Shown piece by piece: positions 47,205 to 59,349 of a stretch of DNA of 64,000 bases. Position numbers and translations under genes: made by a program. Source of the stretch: Casuarius casuarius (lineage: Eukaryota > Chordata > Aves > Casuariiformes > Casuariidae); contig PTFA01000011.1 in NCBI GenBank assembly GCA_003342895.1, positions 826,629 through 890,628 on the forward strand, given 5' to 3'. A model generated the notes under the pieces. The model ran no database searches and was not told the origin of the DNA. It was given only the letters and a program-made list of their open reading frames with translations. Every line of letters starts with the position of its first letter. The first letter of the stretch is position 1.

Positions 47205-48460
47205 ACGCCACAGGACCAGGGTGTAGATCCACAGAAGAGGAACTTAGTGGGAGAAAGACTTCTGCTCCCTGTCCATAGTGCCTTATTTTCAAATTCACTG
47301 ATTGTTTTCCATCAGATTTAACAGTACTCCAATACTTAGCAGCATCGTAATATTTCTTCAATATTGCGAAAGATTTAAATAGTATTACCCATCATTACAA
47401 GAAATAGAACTACTGTTGAACATAGAATTTTCTCTGAAAGTGATGGGAGAGATGGACAATGACCTTAAGTACATACATATGGAGGTGTAGCTATTGTATT
47501 ACTTGCCAGGATGGTAAGGTTTTTTTTCTAATCAGAACTACATCTATCTCACTCATGCCTGAATAGAATTCAATAATGTAACCTTGGCTGTTCTCTTCTG
47601 GGCCAAGGTTGGGAGAGAGCATCAGTCTGTTTCTGTTTTTTCTCTTTTCAGAAATGCAGTTTTTTGAAGGAGTTGTGGTCTCTGATTTCAGGGTTCTCAG
47701 CTTGAACTTCATTAATCTGTAATCAGAAAAAATGTGCATCAGAATTGCATTTTCAGCTGTTATTATCAGGCAGCACTACAGCTTGGTGTAGAGATGAAAA
47801 AAAGGTATTGCTGATGTGAGAATATTCTTTGTACAAGAAGAATTAACTCTGGTATCTTGTGATAAGAAAATTTGTTTAAATTATTGCAATATATGATGTA
47901 GTGTATTAAAGAGCTTTGAAAGTTCCTGCTATGAGGCTGCATGTGAAAGGAGCTGCAATGTCTTCAGGTACTGAAAGTAACTTACTAGAGAGAAGACTGA
48001 AGATTATGCATTCCTCATTATAATGATCTAGGATATACAGCTGAAGTCTTTCTTCCATATATTCCCAGAACCAACATAATACCTTTTAGATCTGAAGGGA
48101 AAAAAAAAGTTTTAGAGTTTTTCTAATTAATTTGTTTTTAATGACAAATTTTTTGTTCTTCATCAATAACTTTCAGATGTAAGTTCAAGTGTAACTTGCA
48201 TGCATTGAGTTTAAGGATATATGAAAAGGTCTGTTTCCATCATTCGATGTTTGTGACTCCAAATGAACTTCAGAGGAATAATTTGCTTTACTTTAAAAGC
48301 TACACAATTTACCTAGTCAGTGTATACCTTGTTTAAAGGAAAAAAATGTGTACAAGAAAATGTTGCTATTCAGAGGAAGATATATTTACTTTGAAACACT
48401 ACTTAACAGTTGAAAAATCTATTCTATTTTTTTTTTTTTTATATATGATTTCATCACCAG
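47205..48460. other. AT-rich intron-like or intergenic DNA
   Basis: No gene, RNA gene or named repeat recognised. Confidence 0.4.
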
Positions 48461-48586
48461 GAGTGTTTCCAACTGGTGTAGGAGATACTAATACTTCTGT
48501 CTGTGTTGCTTTACAGCATATAGCTAATGAGAATTATTATGCTGAAGTACAATTACAAGACTTGAGGACAAGCTTTATGGAAAATT
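48461..48586 (+). CDS. Candidate 126-nt exon of the same chain
   Basis: A poly-T tract and TTTCATCACCAG make a good acceptor. The donor, AATT then GTAAAA, is weak and leads into a run of A. Phase 1 on both sides; the single base left by the previous candidate (A) plus GA gives Arg. It reads VFPTGVGDTNTSVCVA, then NENYYAEVQLQDLRTSF. The residue mix is among the most protein-like of the window. No family recognised. If no intron follows, the frame runs into a Lys-rich stretch encoded by the A-run. Confidence 0.25.
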
Positions 48587-48653
48587 GTAAAAAAAAAAAA
48601 AAAAAACAAGGCAAAAAGCAGAAAAAGTTCTTAATTTTCCATTTGGTGTTTAG

Positions 48654-48793
48654 ATGCCAAAGAAATTGTGCTTTCACTGCACCTTGGACAACACAGAGAA
48701 ACGCAACAGAGCTCTGCTCCAGCCTGCTTTGCTGGACAACAAGACAGTATTCTCTGGTCAGAAATTACGCGTTTCCCTCTTATAGCAAGGACT
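48654..48793 (+). CDS. Candidate exon of the same chain, donor uncertain
   Basis: The acceptor is TTCCATTTGGTGTTTAG. Joined to the preceding candidate, T plus AT gives Tyr and the frame reads AKEIVLSLHLGQHRETQ, later FAGQQDSILWSEI, and stays open to a stop at about 48,844. Possible donors are GTCAGA (48,757) and GTAATA (48,794); the latter leaves whole codons. The intervening interval of 67 bases, containing about 17 A, is at the lower limit for a vertebrate intron, so either the linkage or the donor may be wrong. Family not recognised. Confidence 0.22.
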
Positions 48794-49510
48794 GTAATAT
48801 TGCAGAGAACGATGGCCAATGAATGTCTGAAAAGAATTCATTCCTGAAAATAGAGCACTCAACACAAACTCAGCTGTGAATAGCAATAACAACATCGTAC
48901 TTCAATTCTCTGCTTCTGGGCGCAACTTGGATGGGATCTTCTTTCCCTCCTCTTTACTACATTTTAAAACACTGTTTATAAAAATAACAAAAAAGTTGCT
49001 TTTAGGTTTATTTTCTCTTTTTCCTTCTCTTTTTTCTCTTTTCACTCTTTTTTATATGAAACGTAGTGTTTGATACTCACTCTCAGTAATTTAAATAGCC
49101 ATTTTCCAGCCTGGCTGAAAATTATCTAAAGCAGTTTGATGAAGTTGTTCAAGGGGATGTAAGTATGTCTTCCTGTACATGCTAATATGTTTTTGAAAAT
49201 ATGAGAGTGCTGCCTGTGGAATCTGCTGTCTTGCTGGAGGAAATATGTATCCCCCTGATCAGGATCCTCTGAGAGTCTGTATTGTCACTCTATGCTCTGC
49301 CTGTTATTGCAATGGTACGTTTGCCTTTCTAGAGATTTCACTTCATAAACATTGCTTCTTCTGTGACCATTTTTTTTCATATTCAATTCCTGTAGTATTA
49401 TTTCCCTACTACACACAGTGCAGTGAACACTTAGTAAAACGACACCTCTTAAATAGGTAATCTGCTAAAAGAGAAGAGAAACTACAGTGCAATTCTCCTA
49501 CCACATGGTA

Positions 49511-49557
49511 CTTGCATAATGGTGGTTGCATAATGACCATTACTTGCATAATGACCA
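49511..49557 (+). repeat. Three copies of TTGCATAATG
   Basis: TTGCATAATG occurs at 49,512, 49,526 and 49,544; the last two copies share a longer TTGCATAATGACCA. The core resembles a C/EBP-type half-site pair (TTGCATAA). It may be a tiny tandem expansion or a homotypic factor-binding cluster. Confidence 0.7.
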
Positions 49558-49673
49558 GTTCCTTGGTAATTATTTTTTGCTGCTATTTTCTCTTCCTGTG
49601 TTATGAAGCCTTAATAGCATAAACAGAATCAGAGAAGGAGAATTTGCTGTGATTTTATTTTCTTTCTTTCTAG

Positions 49674-49732
49674 GAAAGTTTGGTTAGACTAAAGATGAAG
49701 TGCCTGAAACAAAGCACAGCTCCTTTAAAAAA
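49674..49732 (+). CDS. Candidate 59-nt exon, or a terminal exon to 49,766
   Basis: A very good acceptor (TTTTATTTTCTTTCTTTCTAG) opens a frame reading ESLVRLKMKCLKQSTAPLK. A donor-like AAAAA then GTATCT ends it at 49,732 with two bases left over, which would join the interval at 53,779 in frame. Alternatively the frame continues to a stop TAA at 49,764, making a last exon. It starts on a whole codon, compatible with the preceding candidate if that ends at 48,793. Basic and leucine-rich; no family recognised. Confidence 0.22.
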
Positions 49733-49769
49733 GTATCTGACATCTCTAAGTTTACTACTCTTCTAAAAC

Positions 49770-52700
49770 TTGAAGTCTCTGCCTCATTATTTGATGAGGA
49801 TGCACAGCATCAGTGTTTTATTCACCTACTAGTTCTTCACTGACCTTTTGACTTTCTTACTGTTGGGGGACACAAATTCTGTCATCCTGTCTTCATGCTG
49901 TTTCTTTTGTCATTATCTATGATTCATCTTCGCTATGTCTTGTCAAACTTGAGTTATTTTTAATCCTTTGCTAGGCCTCCCTAAGGGCATTATATCACAT
50001 CTCTTGACACTGCACATGATCTCCCAGTCCCTGTTGTCCAACACTATTCAGATTCTCTCTGTTCATTTGATACCCTGACGTTGTGCCAACTATTATTCCT
50101 CTTTTTTTTTAATAAATCTGCAAATTTGGACAACCTACAACCACTTTCATTTTTCAAAGTAATTTGTATGAACAAGTTAAACAGAATCAGTCACAGTAAC
50201 AAATCCTTCAGGGCCTCAGTTGTTATCTTCTCATTTGCAGCAGATTGTTCTGGGACACGATTTTATGACAAAATATAGTTTGGCTGGTTTACTTTTAACC
50301 TCTCACTTCATTAGCCAGAGTAATATCTGAAAAAGGTTGTGACCCTTCTCACTATTTGTATTAACCATTTCTGCACCTTTTAAATGCAGATAGTGTTTAA
50401 AAACAAAATATAGCCATTTTGCTAGGTTGGGGTTTTGAATTATTTATTTACTACACTCTACATGAGTGTCTTGCAGAGAGGCTCTTTTCCCCTTAGAATG
50501 TCTTCGTGACTACCTGAGAAATATAACATTTGCAAGGCTTAATCTCTTCTCAAAATAACACCTTTTGAACACTGTGACTATTGATTCCAGTTTGCACTAA
50601 TTTAAGTGAAAGGAGAGTCAAGCTTGTTTGTGTTAGTCCCAGAAATGAAGTGAAGCTGGAATTAAGCTTAAATTTTTTCCCTGATAATGTAATAGTTAAT
50701 CCCTTGCCCCTAAATTTACAAGAATGTTGGCAATTCTACCAGAAGTAATCTTCATAAACCTCAGGAATTCAGAATATAATGTCAGCTTTTAAAGAACCGA
50801 GGTATTTTAAAAACAGGAAAAGCACCATTTAAACAGTAGCTTTAATTCTGCTATGTCAGGGCTTTTTGGTCCTGCTTCCATGTAAATTACTGTTTTCAGG
50901 ATGTAGGAAATTATATACAAGTGGAAGATATAGATGCTGACATTTTTACATGAGTTTCAGAAACAGCTTTCAGTGACACGTGGGTATCTACTTAATTCAC
51001 TTGGAAAATAGAAAATGGAACTGAAACATGTATGCTACTTTTAGAGTCTCGATTCAGAAAAGATGTTTGTGTTTATTAATACTATAGTTGAGTTACAGAA
51101 TCTAAATGCAGAATGGTAAATAACTGCCTTCAGTAGAAATTAGTGTTTAAATAGAAGTGAAATGTGTATGTGATCCTGTCAAACTTATATGGCTGTGAAG
51201 AAAGTCAAAGTTTCTACATACTCATACAGAGTTATGATGAATATGTTCAAGTGTTCATATGTTCAGCTGAACCAGAGTATGTTTAATTGGCATGATATTT
51301 TTGTGGGTTTTCATTATTTTTCCTCATGATTTCTACAAGGCTAGATAGAGATTGAATGGATATAACAGATACGTATATTTGGGGGTTTATTTCAGCAAAG
51401 TAAATTAAAATTCTTTTTATTGTGGGATAAGTGTGAAATGTAAACTTAGGAAAAATCATGCTCAGGATGATGAGGTATCCAACATTATTTTTCAAATGTC
51501 TCAGGTTATTCAGAGTTACAAAAAGCCATGTCTTTAAGATGTGCATAAAGTAAGTCTTTGATTTCTCATTTTATCTAACGTGGACAGCACTGAGTATTAT
51601 CCACATCAGAAGCTTTGTAATGTCTGACAGCACTCTTATGACTGCAGACTCCTTCCCAGGGACTATGTTGCTTCTCTTGCTGATTGACTGGACAGACCAT
51701 GGCTACCAAGAGGGGCTGTTCAGAAACCTGGGGGGCTGCATGAGCTTATTGTCCAACTCAGGAACTTGGTCTCAGCCCTGAGATCTTCTTGCCAGGCCTT
51801 TTCAGCAGGAATTGTTGTCCAAATGCCAAAACCTCCAGCTCCTGTGGACTTCTGTGCAAGAGTAATGTCCAACTCTAAAGACTAAGCCGAGAGACTTACT
51901 TTTCTAGATTAGTTTTAGATGCCAGACCATTGACACTTAAGCTTTGGGAAACGTTGACCTCAAATTGAATGTAGAGCTGACTATATTTACACGGGGAAAA
52001 GCTGGTCCAAGGAAAGCTATTTTTCTGGTTTCATGCATGTTGCAGTGGCAACATTTTTCATGTGAACCCAAACCTCCGGTCCCTGAGGTTTGTATGTATT
52101 CACCCAATGTGCTGTCCCTTTTACTAACTCATTCAGTTAGTGGCTTTTTTGAATATCCAGACCATTACATACACTGAAACAAATTATTTTACTCTGCAAA
52201 ACAATGATACACCCTGGAAAGTTGGATTATGATGTTTTCTAGAGCTGTGTGGCTGGAAAAAAAAATTTGAGCCACAATATTCAGTCACAAGAGGCAGAGT
52301 TCATGACTGTCAGGGACAGGCAAGTCACATTTTTAGTTTCCACGCTGCTGCATGAACTGCTTTCATAATCTTTGGCCACTAAAAGAGGAGGAGGTGGGAG
52401 GTTATGCAGGAAAGGAAATACTGGAAATCTACATGCATGGATGCATTTACCTCTCTTTCCAAATCAATTGAGTTAAAGGAAGGTGAAGGATTGATGATTA
52501 AACACTTCCCAAACTAGTGAAAAAAGGTCATGTAAATTTGTTGCTAGTAGTTGACTGAATTAATGAATAGATTTTTGGCCACCGGCCAAACAATATGTGC
52601 TAATGAGTTTCACTTCTGTTGGCAAGAGGCTTGTGGGCAGAACACAGTCTTAATTTTTTAGGAGCGTTCCTCACTCTTACGAATTTATGGCTGAGTTGGC

Positions 52701-53770
52701 CTTATTGTTTCTGTTTCATATGCCCTGTCAATAGTGGTTTATGAGTCTTATAGCTTAATAGACAGCTGGTCTTATCTGCTCTTTACTTGCACTCATTTAG
52801 AAAGTTTGTTTTATTTTATTATGCACCTTTTCTAGTTTAGAACTGATGAATGTCCAATACTGTTTTCATATACAAGATGCAACTGTTTTTTAAGATTTTT
52901 CAAAACTAAAATGCCCAATTTGATCTTGTTTCGCTTTTTCAACAAACAGGATGCAATAGATGTTATCTTCTGCTCCATAACTTTAATTCTCAGACTAGCT
53001 GCAAAATAACTCTTGTTTGACAATGTTGTATAAATATATTTTTCTTGTGTGGTGGTGATACCAAAAGGTTTAAAACAAAGGTTTTGAAGTGTTGTCCAAT
53101 TGTTTCAGCATATCCCACATTATGAAATGTTTTCTTCTATTTTTGTAGCTTTGAGCGATGCCTTAAAATCAATAGGAAATAGTCAAAAGCACCTTTCCTT
53201 CCTGATAGTTTTCTGTTGGATGATGCTGACTGACCACCTCAAAGGTGAAACCCCTGTATTTTTGTGTTTGCCTAAATCTTAGCTGCAGTGTAACAGAGGC
53301 CTAAAAATTGATGTAGTACAAATGATTGCTAAAATTTTTGAGAAAAGCAATAATGCTTTAAATCTCATTTTTGTGATATTAGAATCTTGATCTCTTATAG
53401 TGACAAATGACAGTTTATAGGAGTTGCAATACACCAAATAGATACATTTTATAACTGGACTTAGTAAGTTTGTTTATTGATTGTTATGTATTTTTTTTCC
53501 AGAGGAGAGGGGGAAATTATTTTGGAAAACTGAGTATCAGAAGCAAGGAAACAAAAAAATTCAGAAAAGGGAACAACACAATTTATCATGATTTTTTTTT
53601 ATTGAATTTGTTAGCAGAAAGGAATAAGAAAGAAAACTAGATGTGGAACGTAACAAAATTTCACCTCACTTAAAGTCTTCAGAATAAACTGAGAGGTCTT
53701 GTGACCTTTCAGCTTAAAAAGGAAACCTTTAAAACATCTTTCAAGTTAAAACTCATTGTCTCATCCTACT
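49770..53770. other. AT-rich intron-like or intergenic DNA
   Basis: Four kilobases with no convincing exon, RNA gene or named repeat. Scattered T-runs occur. Confidence 0.4.
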
Positions 53771-53778
53771 ACCATCAG

Positions 53779-53911
53779 AAGTTGTAATGAGACCATTCTG
53801 AAATCCACTAGCAGTTCACGGTGTGGAAGTGCAGTGGTTATGTTGGCACTGTATGGAAGTGCCTGCAGTATTCTCTTCCAGCATTGTGTGTTGACTCCAG
53901 CATTTGCAAAG
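53779..53911 (+). CDS. Candidate 133-nt exon
   Basis: The acceptor is CATCCTACTACCATCAG and the strong donor is GCAAAG then GTAGGT. With two bases carried in, the frame is open throughout, reading SCNETILKSTSSSRCGS and ending VLTPAFAK, with a hydrophobic Leu/Ala/Cys middle. It ends on a whole codon. The high Ser and Cys content is also what random sequence can give, so the coding claim is modest. No family recognised. Confidence 0.22.
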
Positions 53912-54021
53912 GTAGGTACAGTTTTAAGACATGAACCAAGTGGGTTCAATCTGTCGCCTCAATTAAAGAACTGCTGTGGAAAAATCACCGAGCAGCAACT
54001 ATTCTTTTTAATTTTTGTCAG

Positions 54022-54063
54022 TATTTGCAACCAGGAGACTCTGGAAGAGAAGCCCAAGGATAA
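54022..54063 (+). CDS. Candidate terminal exon with stop
   Basis: The acceptor TTTTTAATTTTTGTCAG is good. Joined on whole codons to the preceding candidate, it reads YLQPGDSGREAQG and then TAA at 54,061-54,063. In another frame the same DNA reads NQETLEEKPKDKSSK and stops at 54,075, so the frame is ambiguous. An AATAAA lies about 345 bases downstream, a reasonable 3' untranslated length. Confidence 0.2.
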   Translation, partial: YLQPGDSGREAQG

Positions 54064-54407
54064 AAGTAGCAAGTAACAGACAATGACAAAAGCCTTTAGA
54101 TATTCATGTGCCTTTCAATCAGTATGTGCTCTGTGGTCGTCGTCTTACTTTAAGGCACCTTTCATCCCTGTGAATTTTTATTTCAGCTGTGGAACAAAAG
54201 TGGAACAAAAGGTTGAAAGTATTAAGTAATATTTTAAAGTATTGTTTTAAGAGAACATTAAATTTGATGAAAGGAGAAGAGGTTTTCTTTTCTTTTTTTT
54301 CAGTGAAGAATTGAAATATGATGAAATTTGACATAATTGGTCAATGATATGTGAAAAGTTCATATTTTAAAGCTTTCTTATGCTTTCTAGTAGTTTTCCT
54401 ACTCAAA

Positions 54408-54413
54408 AATAAA
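54408..54413 (+). terminator. Possible polyadenylation signal AATAAA
   Basis: A canonical AATAAA is followed within about 20 bases by ACTTTTCACAG and then GTGTAG-type DNA. It is meaningful only if the exon series upstream is real; AATAAA is common by chance in AT-rich DNA. Confidence 0.2.
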
Positions 54414-54419
54414 GCTATT

Positions 54420-57400
54420 GGAGACTTTTCACAGTGTAGAATAACAGATATTATGATAGGAAAAAAGACTTTACAATGAACAAGAGCAGGATCCACAGTA
54501 TTATTATTCTTAAAATTGTTGGATAAAGTTTAAAAGAAAACATTATTCCTAGACTGTAAGTATTCAATAATGGCAAATAATATACATTCTGCATACAATA
54601 ATGAATATAAATTATTTGTTTTCTCCCTGACTGCTGTGGGGCTACTTCTTAAAATTACACCACATTTATTTAATTCTCTGAAGTGTTTGACAGTGCTTCC
54701 TGTTTATGGTTCTTTTTTTCCAAAAGTGCTTGTGAAATTCTCCTCTGACAGGGATATTCTTGTTGATTCAATGTTATGCACTATACTTCAATATCAAAAT
54801 GCTCAGGCAGCATGGTAGGCAGTTCCGTACTTTCTAGAAGTGCTCAACCAACTTCATTAATTTCACATGAAAGCCAGAGACTGTTTCTTACAGAGAGAAA
54901 AATAGCAAGCAATACAAATTAGTAGGCAGTCTTAGCAGAACAAGAGGCTTTTGCATGATATTTGGTTCCTCCGTGCTCCACTTTCTTGTCCTATTCCAAA
55001 CACCCTGAGGAGACCCTTGCAGCAGCTGACCACTAGACTGGTGAATTTCAGTAGAATCACGCTTTGTGGAGTAGAAACCAACAGAAAAAGAAGCCATAGG
55101 GAAACTTTTGTTTGATTTTGTAATACTTATTGTATCTGATTTTTATTTTATGTGAAGGGTTTGCTATTTGTTAGCTGTCAATCTGGAGAGGAACATGTAT
55201 GACATAGAAAAGTCCAGTTGAAATTAAGCCAGCTGCTGTGGTCGAAGGGCCTATCTTTGCTTCACCTTGTCTGTGCAGCTCTGACATAGTGACAACCCTA
55301 GGGGCTTTCGGAGGGAGAGTGAGGTCCAGCACATAGATCCCTGCTAATCTCCTGTCTGGCCAGTGTGACTGGCTTGTCAGGGAAAATAAGATACAAGAGT
55401 GTCTGGCAGAGGGTGGCCTCAGAACAGAGAGGAATGGAGTTTGGCATTAATCTGAATATCTTCAGAAATATGCAATTCTGCCCATGTCAAACCATCGGCA
55501 TTACTGATAACAATGAGGTGTACAGCAGAAATGCAATACAAGGTCTTTGCTTTCTGTTTGTGCATCATGGGGGGATTCTGAAGAAATGTCTCTCCCTGAA
55601 TATTGCTGAATTTTATTTACTTGTAATCCATTTCTTGGCTTCTAGGCTGGCATCGGTTGCACCTCCCAGCTGGGCTGTCTTTCCTTTCCACTTAGTTAAT
55701 ATTTTGATAAGACCCAGAGGAAGTGCTGTGGCCCATCATCACACAGAAGGAAGGGGTGGGAGTGTGTTTACCAGCACTGTGCTTTTTGGATGTTCTTCTC
55801 TTGGGTGATCATTGTGCTTAGAGCAATGTTTTTACTTCCCACTCTCTTCCAGTTTTTACCTCTTCTTATTTCAAATACTGGATTTGCTGCCTGACAGCCC
55901 TGTTTTTCTGTCCAAGGTTCCTCACTCAGCTGGCCTGAACTCACACCGTCTCTGTCTGCACCATCCTTTGAAGTATATCCTTTTAATGTGAATGGGTTGC
56001 TTCTAGGGGAGACATAATTGCCTTTCTGTTTTCACTCTTTCTGAAAAAAGGATAGCTGTCCCTTTGATTTTGCTGCATTTGGATGCTTCAAGCAGCTCTG
56101 AGTAAGAACATTTCAAATGATGTGTTGACATTTTGGATGGGTCACTGACAGCCCTTCATGGCTACTTCTGCCAAGTGGTAGTTTTACTTAGTAGCCTTCA
56201 TCAAGTGGCTTTGTAAAAATTTCATTGCCATATGAGGTGATTTCCTCATGTTTCTCATCTTAAGCAGAAATAGTTATGCAGAGAGAAGTAACTAGAGAGG
56301 ATCTGCAGGCAGAAGGGATATGAAAAGCGGGACTGAAGGCAGAGGGGTGCTTCCCCAGCAGTGGGGGCTTTCTCTCAGACAGCACAGAGCCAGCCGAGCA
56401 GCACAGCTTCCTGCACCCTCCCTCTCTGCACCCAGAGACACCAAGATGTGCCCTNACTTTGGGGTGGGAGGTGGCTTTTAGTGTTTCAGGAAGGGATCTG
56501 TGTAATTGGCCAAACCTGGGAACCTGGAACATTTCCCAGCGGATTTGATTTTGGCCAGGAAAAGGTAGCCGAATTTTTGCTCAGGCTCTAGTCCCTCATA
56601 TAGGGAACCCCATGTGCCATTTGCCCAGACTTCAGTATTTGGTCCAGTCTGTTTATGATGACAAAGCTTCCAAACTATTTGGTACAGACATAGAGATAAT
56701 GTGAGCTTTTTGGTATTGCTGTTCCTGTTCAAAGCATTGTTGGAGGATAGGGGCAGTTTTTAAGTAGCAGAAGTAGAAAAACATCTAAATTGCAAAGCAC
56801 TTAGATGGCTTTACAGCAAATGTTTCACCACTTATAATGTGTTGCATTTCTCTTCATTGTTCTGCTGGAGTGACTATGTTGGTAGACCTGCATGCTCATA
56901 TAGTATTATATGGAGAAAAACAGAGGCACATACCATGGATCACAATGTCAAGTATTAATGTTGACTATAATTATACAGATACATGTTTTGAATTTTTTGC
57001 ATTATAAGAGAAACTTGCAAAACAGCAGTAAAACTGAAGTGGCAGTATATGCTTTGTTTTGCAGAAAAGCTAGAAGATCAGCTCCGATGTTCAGCTCACT
57101 TAAGTATGAATCCAAGAGCTCTCAGAGTGGCTCCAGGGAGGTAGAAAAGGGGACAGGATCGATCCCATCATGACAGTTTGTTTCAGTGGGTGTCGTCAGC
57201 CAGTCTCTCACTGTGACACAGCATCCTTCAGATAAGATGGGTTGAGACCGAACATTTTCTTTGCTGGAATGGACATGAAACAACTTCAAGAACTAAAAAG
57301 ATCAGGAAACTCTCTACCTGCACAAATAATGACTTTCTGGAGAGCGACTTTTGCTATTCCAAGAGGGGCAAGTGCAAGGCCCAGTGAGCATATATGCAGT

Positions 57401-58949
57401 CTCAGTGGATTTTCTGATCTCCGTACAGCTCAATTGCTTTATCCACGTCCGCAGTTCTCTGCTTCAAAAATGGGCACAGTTCTTGCATGGCATTCCTGCA
57501 GGCTGAGCTGCGGTACTGGGCTACAGGGTCCATTACAGGTGCTCTAATCAGTGTTAGTATGGAGAGAGGCATAGCCCTTTTCTAGAGGTGGAGTCACCTT
57601 CCTATGTTTTACTGTCATACCATCTGTTTTTTCTAACGGATATTTCATTCTTCCTTTCAAAGTATATAGATGGAAATAAATATAGAAGTGTAGACCAAGA
57701 GGAGAGCTACTGAACAGAATTTCTATAGTCTTTGCCTTACAGCAAAGTGACCAAACTGTCAAATGTAAAACTAAACATCTATTCCTAAGTAGACAACAAA
57801 GTAAAAGATGCCGAGGTGTTAAGTTCTTCCACGTCCCATTAAACTGGGTGTGAATTTGATACCTGGACATCTCAGTTTTGAAAGTGCTGTTGTTCTCTGC
57901 CCAAGTCTGATCTGTACTGCTTAGATAATGTTAGCCATTTTGGAGAGCTGTTTCTAACTCAAATATGAAGTAGTGTAATACTCAGGTATTTGTACCAGCT
58001 AGAATGGTCTACTCAATGTAAGCATAAATGGCAGACTACTACCATAAAATATTATAATTTTATAAAAATATCTATATAAGTACCTAATATAGGCTCACAT
58101 TGCTATAAAGTCTCGAAGAATTAGAATGAGACTGCCTTGAAATTGCACATTTTCCATAGTGTATGTTTATGTGGTAAAAGCTACACTCTTACAGCTTCAA
58201 AAGTTAAGATGATATTTTCCTGTTGTTTGCAAGCAGTTAGAATGTATTTTGTGATTTTAAACACGTATTTGGGGGTGGGGAGGGAGGCAAACTGGCCAGT
58301 TAGATTTTTGAAATAAGACTTATTATAAGTTTTATGTGGCCATGTCAGCTTTATCTTCTCAGTTATTATGACTCTACTTCTCTTTATAAGTTGTTTCTGG
58401 TAGCCTGGTACTAAATGTCGATTATACCAGCTGTAGGCTACAGTCTATGTTCCTCAATAGAGGCTTGCTTCCTCTTGTATAAATTTTTACTTTCTGTGGC
58501 CTTTCTCTCTGGAAAGCAACTGATACAGAAGTAGTTTTTCCTCTTCAAGTAAAAGAGGCAGTCATCTAATATGGTTTTTTTTGTGCAGTATACCATTGTA
58601 CTACATCAAAATCAAGAGAATGTTCTATTATGATGGGAGTTTTATATGTACAAATATTGTGCTAGTATTTCCTTTCATTTCTAAAAGAGCTTTTCCCATG
58701 CTGCCTTATTAGCCTCCAGAAAGCTGCCCTGTGGTACACATTGGAGGGTCCAGTAAAAAAACACCAGTGTTTTGAAGTTAGTACAACAAAAAAGATGAAG
58801 ATGGTAAAGATATGTGAAGAGAGGTATGTTTAAAAACTTTCCAATTTATACTGAAACTGAGACAGCAGGTTGATAATAGGCATGAAAATAGAAAAGTAGA
58901 GAATATAATGAGGTTTTCTTGGTCAATATACCAAACATAATTTGTCAAG
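54420..58949. other. Non-coding DNA with a possible SINE fragment
   Basis: At about 55,725-55,770 (- strand) GGCCCATCATCACACAGAAGG resembles the MIR-type GCCCAAGGTCACACAG block in reverse orientation (weak). An unresolved base lies at 56,455. A 147-codon + strand frame (55,365-55,808) and a 101-codon one (57,242-57,547) show no known motif. A G-rich stretch lies at about 58,270-58,285. Confidence 0.4.
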
Positions 58950-58959
58950 GGCTTTCTTT

Positions 58960-59340
58960 TTTTTTTGAATTAAAAAACACAAAAAAGAAAATCCTGTAAA
59001 AGGTTTAAGAAGGAATGTGGATCTTTCCAGGGAGTTTTCCAAAGCTTGATGGAGAACACTGAAGAAAAGCTGAAAATACTGAACAAACGTAACATCTGGG
59101 CAATGGAAGCTGGCATCATCAGCAGACAAGAAATTGGGGTAAGCATACAACACCATACTTGGCACAAAACTGAAGACAGAAAATTGCAGGGAGAATGTAC
59201 ATAGGCATGAAGGGCTTTGACGATGAAGGTCAAGGGTATGCTTCCTATATAATGGAGATTAGGGAGAAAGGGGAAGGGTGCAAAGATACAGTCTAGGACT
59301 ATCCAGAAACAGAATTGTGATAGGTCTGGAGATACCTGGG
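58960..59340 (-). mobile_element. Relic of L2/CR1-clade LINE, C-terminal ORF2 region
   Basis: The - strand holds a 126-codon frame containing FIVKALHAYVHSP, which matches the LTFKALHxxxxSP block that follows the reverse transcriptase in L2-like ORF2. Later, LWKTPWKDPHSFLNL corresponds to the LWNSLPxxxRxxxSLxxFK block. Their spacing and order fit that family. A shifted frame covers the section between them, so the copy is degenerate. It is the best-preserved fragment of an old LINE here. Confidence 0.55.
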
Positions 59341-59349
59341 AAGCCTCCA

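Noticed and set aside
46771..47226. 151-codon plus-strand frame
   Set aside because: It begins in a Phe/Cys-rich section encoded by T-rich DNA. The other frame of the same interval, bounded by a better acceptor, fits the exon series.
48346..48822. Single 158-codon frame read straight through the A-run
   Set aside because: It crosses a poly-T tract and a run of A, giving Phe and Lys runs. The splice-bounded pieces in two frames explain the protein-like segments better.
55365..55808. 147-codon plus-strand frame
   Set aside because: No known motif, no good acceptor, and part of it may be a MIR-like repeat in reverse orientation.
57242..57547. 101-codon plus-strand frame with a possible acceptor near 57,456
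   Set aside because: The acceptor splits the frame without a matching donor, and the peptide has no recognisable features.
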